26,446 nucleotides of DNA, from positions 1 to 26,446 of the forward strand of contig NZ_CAJPOU010000020.1 of the NCBI RefSeq assembly GCF_905372335.1, written 5' to 3'. Of this stretch, positions 14,258 to 21,221 are shown one piece after another; the stretch's first letter is position 1, and every line of letters begins with the position of its first letter. Under the pieces are notes generated by a model. The model saw only the letters and a list, made by a program, of their open reading frames with translations. It did not search any database and was not told the DNA's origin. This DNA comes from Streptococcus sp. A12 (GTDB lineage Bacteria; Bacillota; Bacilli; Lactobacillales; Streptococcaceae). A program made the position numbers and the translations under genes.

Positions 14258-15443
14258 TGTATCCTCCTTCCTTTACACCTCCGAAGCAGGCAAAGAGTCC
14301 ACTGCCAATATGGGTCACATATTCATTCATCTTATCGTCTGCCCCAAGATTGGTTTGGATTTTCACAAAGCGGTCTGGATCCTTTTGAAAAGCAATAAAA
14401 AGCAATCCTGCATCAAACTGCCCCGTTTTCGGATCAATCCCATCAGAGTAAGAATAAGAGCGTCGCAAAATTGGCAGATCCACTTCTTTGGCCAAACGGA
14501 CATGTGAGTCAACTGGTAAGAGGGAGAGGTCCACTTCGTCAAACTCGTTTTTCTTTCCAAATGGTGCGCCACTTTCTTTATAGCGTCCAAAGGTATTTTC
14601 TTGCTCCTGCAGGTTGGTACGATCCCAGGTCTCTAGGTGCATGATAATCCTGCGGACAGCCATGTAAGAGCCGTTTTTCATCCAGTCTTGACTATCAGCC
14701 CAAACTACCTTATCAAAATCTTTCTCTGTCGTGACATTGGCAGTCCCATCCTTGAAGCCGAAGAGGTTCCTTGGAGTTTCCATGCGATCCCCAATAGCAG
14801 CAAATCCTGATTGGCTCCACTTCATGGTCACCTTGTTCCGTCCTTTACGGATCAGATTGCGGACAGCATGAAAGGCTACCTGCTCATCATCTGCACATGC
14901 TTGGATGACAATATCACCACCCGTATACTGCTCTCTCAACTGTTCCTTAGGAAAAGCTGGCAGATCCCGGAAGAGTTTGGGACGCTTCTTCTCAAGGCCT
15001 AATTTGGCCAAAAAGCTAGCTGAAACACCAAAGGTTAGGGTGAGGCGGTAAGGATTTAGTCCGACAGTTTCTCCAGTGTCACTTGGTGGCAAGAGAGCGT
15101 TGGAACCATCCTTTTTGACCAGTTCGCCATTGACTAATTTCTGGCTATAATCTGTCCATTCTTTAAACAACTGAATCAATTCGTTTTTATCTGTCGTCCG
15201 GAGATCCAGCACCACAAAATAGATATTCTTCTGCATGGGCGTGGTAATCCCTGCCTGATGCTTACCGTAAAAACTAATTTCTTCTTGACCGTCTGCGATA
15301 TTCCTGGAGCCTTGCTCCTTATTAGCGAAAAAAGCAGAAGCACCGGATAGACCAAGTGCTAAGCCTGCTCCCCCAATACCTGCTTTTTTCAGAAATTCGC
15401 GACGATCCATCTTCTTTTCAAAAAATTTATCGTCTTTTGTCAT
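14235..15443 (-). CDS. efeB: Tat-exported Dyp-type peroxidase EfeB
   Basis: A heme-binding DyP peroxidase that in the Efe/Fep system oxidises iron or helps release iron from heme outside the membrane. The 402-residue protein carries a Tat signal: D-R-R-E-F-L-K-K at residues 13-20, then a Gly/Ala-rich hydrophobic stretch to about 40. DyP hallmarks are the distal G-F-K-D-G (229-233, Asp232) and the proximal His314 in D-S-H-V-R, followed by LRRSYSY. It starts two bases after efeO. The ribosome site is weak, so coupling to efeO is likely; an internal Met12 just before the RR motif is an alternative start. Confidence 0.95.
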   Translation of the reverse strand: MTKDDKFFEKKMDRREFLKKAGIGGAGLALGLSGASAFFANKEQGSRNIADGQEEISFYGKHQAGITTPMQKNIYFVVLDLRTTDKNELIQLFKEWTDYSQKLVNGELVKKDGSNALLPPSDTGETVGLNPYRLTLTFGVSASFLAKLGLEKKRPKLFRDLPAFPKEQLREQYTGGDIVIQACADDEQVAFHAVRNLIRKGRNKVTMKWSQSGFAAIGDRMETPRNLFGFKDGTANVTTEKDFDKVVWADSQDWMKNGSYMAVRRIIMHLETWDRTNLQEQENTFGRYKESGAPFGKKNEFDEVDLSLLPVDSHVRLAKEVDLPILRRSYSYSDGIDPKTGQFDAGLLFIAFQKDPDRFVKIQTNLGADDKMNEYVTHIGSGLFACFGGVKEGGYIGQDLFE

Positions 15444-15445
15444 TG

Positions 15446-16315
15446 TTATTTACCGTTTAAAATGATTCCCATTTGAGAGAGTGGTTCCCCCAATTTTGTA
15501 ACTGCTTCTGCTAGTTCTTTGGTATCTTTTTCTGTTAGATCTGTATATGATTTATAGTTGGAATCATCTGTCATATGTTTGTCTAACAGGTTATTCACTG
15601 CCTTGAATTCTGTTTCAAGGGTTTTCACTAGCTTGGCATCCTTCTTCTCAATGAGTGGTTTGAAGAGAGCAAAGATCTTCTCAGCCCCTTCGATATTGGC
15701 ACGGAAGTCATAGAGATCTGTATGAGAGAAAATTTCTTCTTCCCCAGTGATCTTTTGTGTCGCCACTTCATTCAAGAGGTCAACCGCACCTGTCAACATC
15801 AAATCTGGCGTTACTTCTACTGTCGCAATCTTAGCTTTCAACTCTTTGATATCATTTACCAATTGCTCTGCATATTTTTCAGTGCCTTGGGTTGTATTTT
15901 GTTCCCAGAGGATGCGTTCGATACGGTGGAAGCCTGACCATCCTTCTTCTGATTTGTTTTCATCGACATAGTCAACCAAACGGAAGTCAATCTTGACATC
16001 AGACTCCCCAAAGCTTTCCGCGATTGGTTCAGATCGTTCATAAGACATCCGAATCAAAGGATAGACCTTCTTGGCTTCTTCTAGATCACCACTTTTGAGG
16101 ACTCTTTGAAATTCCTCTGTATCTTTTAACAACTGATCGATTTGGCCTTGCACAAACTCCTTGTATTCACTTGTCGCCTGATCCAAGGCTTTTTGGTCCT
16201 CTTTTGACAATTTCACTGTTGAAGAGGAACTATTTGTAGTTGTGTTTTTTGAAGATGTATTGGCACAGCCTGCTAATAAAGCGACTGATAAGAGTGTTAC
16301 TGCAAGTTTTTTCAT
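15446..16315 (-). CDS. efeO: EfeO/EfeM-type iron-binding lipoprotein (imelysin/M75 domain)
   Basis: A surface lipoprotein that binds iron for the EfeU permease. Residues 1-16 are a lipoprotein signal with lipobox L-L-A-G-C17. A Ser/Thr-rich linker follows, then an M75 imelysin domain with the H-R-I-E motif (G-F-H-R-I-E-R-I-L-W) implicated in metal binding. It lacks the cupredoxin domain of Gram-negative EfeO, so it is the short EfeM/FepA form (289 residues). ATG 16315 has CAGGAGAAA upstream. It is the first gene of efeO-efeB-efeU-tatC-tatA, with a strong promoter overlapped by a CodY-like box. Confidence 0.92.
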   Translation of the reverse strand: MKKLAVTLLSVALLAGCANTSSKNTTTNSSSSTVKLSKEDQKALDQATSEYKEFVQGQIDQLLKDTEEFQRVLKSGDLEEAKKVYPLIRMSYERSEPIAESFGESDVKIDFRLVDYVDENKSEEGWSGFHRIERILWEQNTTQGTEKYAEQLVNDIKELKAKIATVEVTPDLMLTGAVDLLNEVATQKITGEEEIFSHTDLYDFRANIEGAEKIFALFKPLIEKKDAKLVKTLETEFKAVNNLLDKHMTDDSNYKSYTDLTEKDTKELAEAVTKLGEPLSQMGIILNGK

Positions 16316-16350
16316 GAGAATTTCTCCTGGATTCGTTTTTTACGTGATCT

Positions 16351-16379
16351 ATTATAGCAAAGATTTTCTCATTTTTCAA
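16351..16379 (-). promoter_or_regulatory. promoter of the efe-tat operon
   Basis: TTGAAA (16379-16374), a 17-base spacer and a perfect TATAAT (16356-16351) on the minus strand. The leader to efeO is about 30 bases. Confidence 0.85.
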
Positions 16380-16380
16380 C

Positions 16381-16395
16381 AATTGTCAGAAAACT
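16381..16395 (-). promoter_or_regulatory. CodY-like box upstream of efeO
   Basis: The minus strand reads AGTTTTCTGACAATT, matching AATTTTCWGAAAATT at 13 of 15 positions. It ends one base before the -35 hexamer, a position where bound CodY would block RNA polymerase. It also forms half of a near-palindrome spanning 16374-16392. Confidence 0.65.
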
Positions 16396-16408
16396 TTAAT
16401 AAAATGAA

Positions 16409-17950
16409 CTAAAGAAGTAATTCTTTTACCCGACCGATATCTGTCTCTTTTACTACGAGGTAGATGCTATCTCCTAGATAGAGGAGGGTACTACCATGCA
16501 CCGTACTGTTTTTTCCATTATGCTGATGAGTTGTGATCAGGAGGTCTTTCGGTAGATCTAAATCTCGAACCTGACGGCCTGCTATTTTCTCTGATACTGG
16601 AATTTCGATTAGGGTTAAGACATCTGAACAGCTAGTCACCTCAGGCATCAATTGCTCCAGCATAGCTTCATAGACAGGGGCACCTTTTACTAGATCCATG
16701 GTAATGTAAGCTGTCAAAGTCACCAAGCCAATCGGCATCAAGGTTCGTATATCTCCTACCATTTCGGTCACTAGAATCATGGCTGTCAAGGGTGCTTTTG
16801 AAATGGCACTGAAATAACCACTCATTCCCAAAATAACAAACAAGGGCAGTTGATTCGAATGTATGAGACCAAACTTCAACAAAACAGCCGCAACCAAGGC
16901 TCCTAAAACAGAGCCTAGAGCTAGAATCGGAAGAAAGATGCCACCAGGAAGACCACTCCCGTAACTGATCATACTCCAGATAAACCGTATCCCAAAATAA
17001 AAGACTAGTGTCTGGATACTAAGAGGAACATGGGCTAAGTTCAAAACCAATTGATTGCCACCACCTAATAAGTAAGGAAAATAATAACCAATTGGTAGGA
17101 TCAAAAGAAAGGCAAAGAGTGGATAGTAAAGAGAAGTCACCTTGAAACAGCTACCAAACTTTTGATATAGCCGACCAATATTTAAAACAGCAACTTCATA
17201 GAAATAACCTGTTAGGCCCAGAAAAATTCCCATGACTAAGAAAATCCAATAACTGGATAAATCGATATGGGGGATGTGGTCTGGCATGTTTAAAACAGGT
17301 GTTTGACCGAAAATATTGAGAGAGACAAAGTTTGCGACCAAACTCGCGGCCAAGGTCGATACCCAGAAGACACGAGAAAAATGATGGTAGACTTCTTCTA
17401 CTACAAAGAGTAGACCAGCGATCGGTGCATTGAAGGCTGCTGCCAAACCTGCTGCGGCACCGCTGGCAATCAAGGCTCTTTCTTCTACAGGACTAAGCGC
17501 AAGTTTCTTAGCCAGCCCCTTTCCTCCCATGGCGCCAAGTTGGATACTGGGGCCTTCACGACCCAACATCAAACCACTTGCAATTGCTAAAATCCCTAAA
17601 ATGTACTTCTGCCAAAGCGTAGCCCACCAGTCTATCTGAAGCAGTCCTTTTAATTCTGCTTCTACTTGAGGAATACCAGATCCTTTAACGTTTTTGTTCT
17701 TTTTGATGAGCTGGCTAGCTAGTAGAATAATAAAAAGATACATCGAGAGGATAATGATCCAATTGATTGGACTTCTTCCAAGATCCTTATACAATCCCTG
17801 GACAACATGAAAGAGATGCTCAATAAAAAATCGAAAACTCGAGACAATCGCGCCGACTACGAGCCCTACTAAAACACCTCTGCTAACCTGAGATAAAATA
17901 GATCTTGAGGTTGATTGAAATTCTCTTTGGATTTGCTGACTTTGTTTCAT
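16409..17950 (-). CDS. ClC family chloride/proton antiporter with TrkA-C domain
   Basis: A 513-residue membrane protein that probably exchanges chloride and protons, useful in acid stress. The three ClC signatures are present: G-S-G-I-P (90-94), G-R-E-G-P (130-134, gating Glu132) and G-G-I-F-L-P in the second half. A Glu in the F-V-V-E-E segment (185/186) corresponds to the internal proton glutamate of ClC-ec1. That favours an exchanger over a channel, and the sequence lacks the hallmarks of fluoride-type CLCF proteins. Residues about 440-513 form a TrkA-C/RCK-C ligand-binding domain facing the cytosol. ATG 17950 follows GGGAGTTAAAGAGAATT, and a TATAAT (AGTATAATG) lies about 40 bases upstream. 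Confidence 0.92.
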   Translation of the reverse strand: MKQSQQIQREFQSTSRSILSQVSRGVLVGLVVGAIVSSFRFFIEHLFHVVQGLYKDLGRSPINWIIILSMYLFIILLASQLIKKNKNVKGSGIPQVEAELKGLLQIDWWATLWQKYILGILAIASGLMLGREGPSIQLGAMGGKGLAKKLALSPVEERALIASGAAAGLAAAFNAPIAGLLFVVEEVYHHFSRVFWVSTLAASLVANFVSLNIFGQTPVLNMPDHIPHIDLSSYWIFLVMGIFLGLTGYFYEVAVLNIGRLYQKFGSCFKVTSLYYPLFAFLLILPIGYYFPYLLGGGNQLVLNLAHVPLSIQTLVFYFGIRFIWSMISYGSGLPGGIFLPILALGSVLGALVAAVLLKFGLIHSNQLPLFVILGMSGYFSAISKAPLTAMILVTEMVGDIRTLMPIGLVTLTAYITMDLVKGAPVYEAMLEQLMPEVTSCSDVLTLIEIPVSEKIAGRQVRDLDLPKDLLITTHQHNGKNSTVHGSTLLYLGDSIYLVVKETDIGRVKELLL

Positions 17951-18023
17951 AAATTCTCTTTAACTCCCAGATTGATTGCTTTCATTATACTATTTTTTAT
18001 AGCTCTTGAGTAAGACAACAGCA

Positions 18024-18049
18024 AAAAAACGCTCTAATGAGCGTTTTTT
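18024..18049. terminator. bidirectional-looking terminator after nox
   Basis: AAAAAACGCTC and GAGCGTTTTTT form a perfect hairpin around TAAT. On the minus strand it terminates nox, whose stop is 9 bases earlier. Insulation of the ClC promoter is a consequence. Confidence 0.9.
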
Positions 18050-18057
18050 GGACAACA

Positions 18058-19434
18058 TTATTTAGCAGTAAGTGCAGCCATAGTAATGTAGTTGTATGGT
18101 TTGTTGAAGTGCGGCAAGAAGAATAGGTCTGTCAATGCCAATTTTTCAATTGTAACATGCTCTTGGATTGCCAATGAGAACATGTGGATACCCATTGAAA
18201 TTGCAGCATCACGTGATACCATTTGAGCACCAAGGATTTCACGGCTATCTTGATCATAAACGATCTTAATGGCAACTTCATGGTTGTCATGTTTGATAAA
18301 TTCTGGTTTTTGAAGGTCGTTGAAGCCAGTTTCAACAGCGTTGTAGCCTGCTGCTTTTGCTTTTTCAAGAGTCAAACCAGTTGAAACCATGTGAAGACCA
18401 TAGATAGAGATACCGTTTGATCCTTGCACACCGATTCCTTCAAGCTCATGTCCACAAGCGTTGTAAGCACCTACAATACCAGTACGTACCGCATTTGATG
18501 CAAGAGCGATGTAGCTAGTGTCTTTACGAGCGTTGTCATATACAGTCGCACAGTCACCAACAGCGTATACACCTGGGATTGATGTTTCTTGTTTCTTGTC
18601 TACAAGGAAGGCACCGTTGCGGAAGAGTTCAATCTTACCATCAGCAAGAGCTGTGTTTGGACGGAAACCAACAGCAAGAATGACCATATCTACGTCGAAT
18701 GTTTCTTTATCAGTTACCAAGCGTTCCACTTTACCGTCACCTTGGATAGCTTTAACAGTTTGACCAAGTGCCAAACGGATGTTATGGTCTTCCAAGTTTT
18801 TAGCCATCATTTGTGTGAAGTCTTTGTCATAGTATCCGTTCAATACTGTGTCAACGATATCAACAAGGACAACTTCTTTTCCAAGACGTTCGAATGCTTC
18901 AGCAAGCTCAACACCGATGTAACCACCACCTACAACAGCGATGCGCTCAAGGTGTTTGCTCTTGTCTTCAAGTTTCTTAATAACTTCTTCAGCATTTTGG
19001 TACAATTTAACGAATTGTACATTTTCAAGAGTCGCTTTGAATTCGCGGTTCCCTTTGACAATTTCAACACCTTCGATTGGTGGCAAAATTGGAGTTGAAC
19101 CAGTTGCGAAGATCAATTTTTCATATGATTCTTTGTGTTCTTTACCATCTACTTCTGCAGTTACAACTTTGTTGTCGTAGTCAATTGAAAGAACTGGTGA
19201 GTTCATGTAAACTTTAGCGCCTTTAGCTTCTAATTTTTCTTTATCAGAATAGAACAAGCCTTCAGGTCCGTCGATTTGTTCACCAATCCAAAGAGCCATT
19301 CCGCATCCAAGGAATGAGATATTTGAGTTTTGGTCAAAAACAACGATTTCATTTTCGTTTCCAAAATTATCCAACATTGTGTTGATACATGCAGTTCCAG
19401 CGTGGTTAGCACCCACAACTACGATTTTACTCAT
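18058..19434 (-). CDS. nox: water-forming NADH oxidase
   Basis: A cytosolic flavoprotein that reduces O2 to water with NADH, regenerating NAD+ and protecting against oxygen. The 458-residue protein starts MSKIVVVGANHAGTACINTM (FAD-binding Rossmann fold). The redox-active Cys is C44 in S-F-L-G-C-G-M-A. A second Rossmann fold V-V-G-G-G-Y-I-G-V-E-L-A-E-A binds NADH, and the FAD-contacting V-Y-A-V-G-D-C-A motif follows. The frame is open to an ATG at 19500, but that falls in the -35/cre region. ATG 19434, behind AAAGGTAGG, is the true start. Codon bias is strong, suggesting high expression. It is monocistronic and divergent from the apbE operon. Confidence 0.96.
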   Translation of the reverse strand: MSKIVVVGANHAGTACINTMLDNFGNENEIVVFDQNSNISFLGCGMALWIGEQIDGPEGLFYSDKEKLEAKGAKVYMNSPVLSIDYDNKVVTAEVDGKEHKESYEKLIFATGSTPILPPIEGVEIVKGNREFKATLENVQFVKLYQNAEEVIKKLEDKSKHLERIAVVGGGYIGVELAEAFERLGKEVVLVDIVDTVLNGYYDKDFTQMMAKNLEDHNIRLALGQTVKAIQGDGKVERLVTDKETFDVDMVILAVGFRPNTALADGKIELFRNGAFLVDKKQETSIPGVYAVGDCATVYDNARKDTSYIALASNAVRTGIVGAYNACGHELEGIGVQGSNGISIYGLHMVSTGLTLEKAKAAGYNAVETGFNDLQKPEFIKHDNHEVAIKIVYDQDSREILGAQMVSRDAAISMGIHMFSLAIQEHVTIEKLALTDLFFLPHFNKPYNYITMAALTAK

Positions 19435-19470
19435 AGAAAAAATCCTACCTTTAATTTTATTTACCATACA

Positions 19471-19500
19471 ATTATAACATGAAAATGATATCGTTTCCAA
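19471..19500 (-). promoter_or_regulatory. nox: nox promoter with extended -10
   Basis: TTGGAA (19500-19495), an 18-base spacer and TGT-TATAAT (TATAAT at 19476-19471) on the minus strand. Transcription should start about 30 bases before the nox ATG. Confidence 0.85.
19485..19500 (-). promoter_or_regulatory. perfect cre (CcpA) site in the nox promoter
   Basis: TTGGAAACGATATCAT on the minus strand meets the consensus WTGNNARCGNWWWCAW at all 16 positions and covers the -35 hexamer. CcpA bound here would be expected to repress nox. Confidence 0.8.
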
Positions 19501-19649
19501 TTTTTTTGCTTACAATTTGTGATTTTATTTTCAAATCAATTTGCATAAGTCCTGAAAAATGTCAATAAATTTGCTTGGGGGGATTGTGGAATGGCTTTCT
19601 TTTTGATAAACTTGAAGTAGGTGAATATTGGAAAGGTGGTTTACTATTT

Positions 19650-20573
19650 GTGGAACTAACTAGTCGATCAGAACGCCTAATGGGCTCCACCATATCCGTT
19701 TCGATTTCTCATCAACAAGCTGACCAAATACTGGCCGATTGCTTTAGTCTCCTGCGATCCTATGAGCATCGCTTTAGTGCCAATAATTCTTCTTCTGAAT
19801 TGATGGAGGTCAATCAAAAGGCTGGCATTGAACCCGTAAAGGTTCACCCGGATCTTTTTTCGCTGATTGCACTTGGAACGACTCATAGTCAGGCGCAAGG
19901 AAGTCATTTAAACATTGCGATTGGTCCACTTGTCCAAACTTGGAGAATTGGTTTTTCAGATGCTAGGAAGCCTGATCAAGGGGAAATAGAACAAGCCCTA
20001 ACAGTCATTGACCCTCATCAAATTTGTTTGGATCCAAATCAACAAACTGTTTTTCTCAAAAGGAAAGGGATGAAAATTGATTTAGGGGCTTTAGCTAAGG
20101 GGTTTAGTGCTGATTTAATAGCTAGTTATCTTAGGAGTCAGGGAGTTGAACAGGCTTTAATTGATTTAGGGGGCAATATCCTTACCCTTGGTCAAAATCC
20201 TGTCAGTCATCGCCCTTGGCGAATCGGGATTCAAAATCCTCAACTTCCAAGAGGGGAACATTTACTCGTTCTATCTGTTACAGATAAGTCCGTTGTGACA
20301 TCAGGTACCTATGTTCGTCACCTCGAGGTTGACGGCCAGTCCTTCCATCATATCTTTGATCCTGATACTGGCTATCCTGTCGAAACGGAACTGGCAAGTC
20401 TCACGATTATCTCTGATCGATCAGTCGATGGGGAGATTTGGACCACCCGCTTGTTCGGTGAAGAACCGACCAACATTTTAAATATTATTGAAACCTTACC
20501 TGGCATAGATACTATTCTAGTATATCAGTCAGGTCGTCTCGCCTATACCAGTGGGCTACATGATTATTTGTAA
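19650..20573 (+). CDS. apbE: ApbE-family FAD:protein FMN transferase (cytosolic form)
   Basis: Moves FMN from FAD onto a Ser/Thr of target proteins. The chosen GTG start gives about 308 residues without signal peptide or lipobox, so it should act in the cytosol. Key motifs are an early RLMGSTISVSIS strand, the Mg/FAD-binding D-L-G-A-L-A-K-G-F-S-A-D, DLGGNILTLG, and the C-terminal H-I-F-D-P-D-T-G-Y-P-V. The frame is open back to TTG 19575, but the added residues look non-coding; AAAGGTGG lies 10 bases before GTG 19650. The nearest ATG would cut into the first strand. Two FMN reductases follow; the second carries matching target motifs. Confidence 0.9.
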   Translation: MELTSRSERLMGSTISVSISHQQADQILADCFSLLRSYEHRFSANNSSSELMEVNQKAGIEPVKVHPDLFSLIALGTTHSQAQGSHLNIAIGPLVQTWRIGFSDARKPDQGEIEQALTVIDPHQICLDPNQQTVFLKRKGMKIDLGALAKGFSADLIASYLRSQGVEQALIDLGGNILTLGQNPVSHRPWRIGIQNPQLPRGEHLLVLSVTDKSVVTSGTYVRHLEVDGQSFHHIFDPDTGYPVETELASLTIISDRSVDGEIWTTRLFGEEPTNILNIIETLPGIDTILVYQSGRLAYTSGLHDYL

Positions 20574-20597
20574 TTTTAATTTCAGAAAGGAATTTCC

Positions 20598-21203
20598 ATG
20601 ACAAAACTTATTGCGATCGTTGGAACAAACTCCAAACGTTCAACAAACCGCCAACTACTTCAATACATGCAAAAGCATTTTGCTGACAAGGCAGAGATTG
20701 AATTGGTTGAGATCAAAGATATCCCTGTCTTCAACAAGCCAGCCAACAAACAAGTTCCTGAAGCTATCTTAGAGATTTCTGCAAAAATTGAGGAAGCTGA
20801 TGGTGTTATCATTGGCACACCAGAATACGATCATTCCATCCCAGCTGTCTTGATGAGCGCCCTTGCTTGGCTATCTTATGGGATTTACCCACTCTTAAGC
20901 AAACCAGTGATGATTACAGGTGCTTCTTATGGTACACTTGGTTCATCTCGCGCTCAATTGCAGCTTCGTCAAATCTTGAACTCACCAGAAATCAAAGCAA
21001 CTGTCCTTCCAGACGAATTTTTGCTTTCTCACTCTCTTCAAGCATTTGATCAAAATGGTGACTTGGTAGATCTTGATGTCATCAAGAAACTCGATGCCAT
21101 CTTTGATGATTTCCGTATCTTTGTTAAAGTTACTGAAAAACTGCGCAACGCTCAAGAATTGCTTCGCAAAGATGCCGAAGACTTCGACTGGGAAAACTTG
21201 TAA
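20598..21203 (+). CDS. NADPH-dependent FMN reductase family protein (small subunit)
   Basis: A 201-residue flavodoxin-like oxidoreductase predicted to bind FMN and use NAD(P)H. The FMN phosphate loop is V-G-T-N-S-K-R-S-T-N-R near residues 8-18. The T-P-E-Y-D-H-S-I-P-A motif (about 74-83) and G-A-S-Y-G-T-L-G-S-S-R-A-Q (about 108-120) are the standard YhdA/ChrR-type flavin contacts. It has no extra domain. Ribosome site GAAAGGAATTTCC precedes ATG 20598, 24 bases after apbE. It is a paralogue of the next gene's N-terminal domain; a complex of the two is plausible but inferred. Whether quinone, free flavin or a protein is the electron acceptor is unknown. Confidence 0.9.
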   Translation: MTKLIAIVGTNSKRSTNRQLLQYMQKHFADKAEIELVEIKDIPVFNKPANKQVPEAILEISAKIEEADGVIIGTPEYDHSIPAVLMSALAWLSYGIYPLLSKPVMITGASYGTLGSSRAQLQLRQILNSPEIKATVLPDEFLLSHSLQAFDQNGDLVDLDVIKKLDAIFDDFRIFVKVTEKLRNAQELLRKDAEDFDWENL

Positions 21204-21221
21204 GATAGGAGACATACTAGC

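Noticed and set aside
18589..19098. 169-codon plus-strand frame inside nox
   Set aside because: It is antisense to the highly biased nox coding sequence, a common artefact; no start signals.
19435..19500. N-terminal extension of Nox from the ATG at 19500
   Set aside because: It would lie across the nox promoter and cre site; the canonical N-terminus and ribosome site are at 19434.
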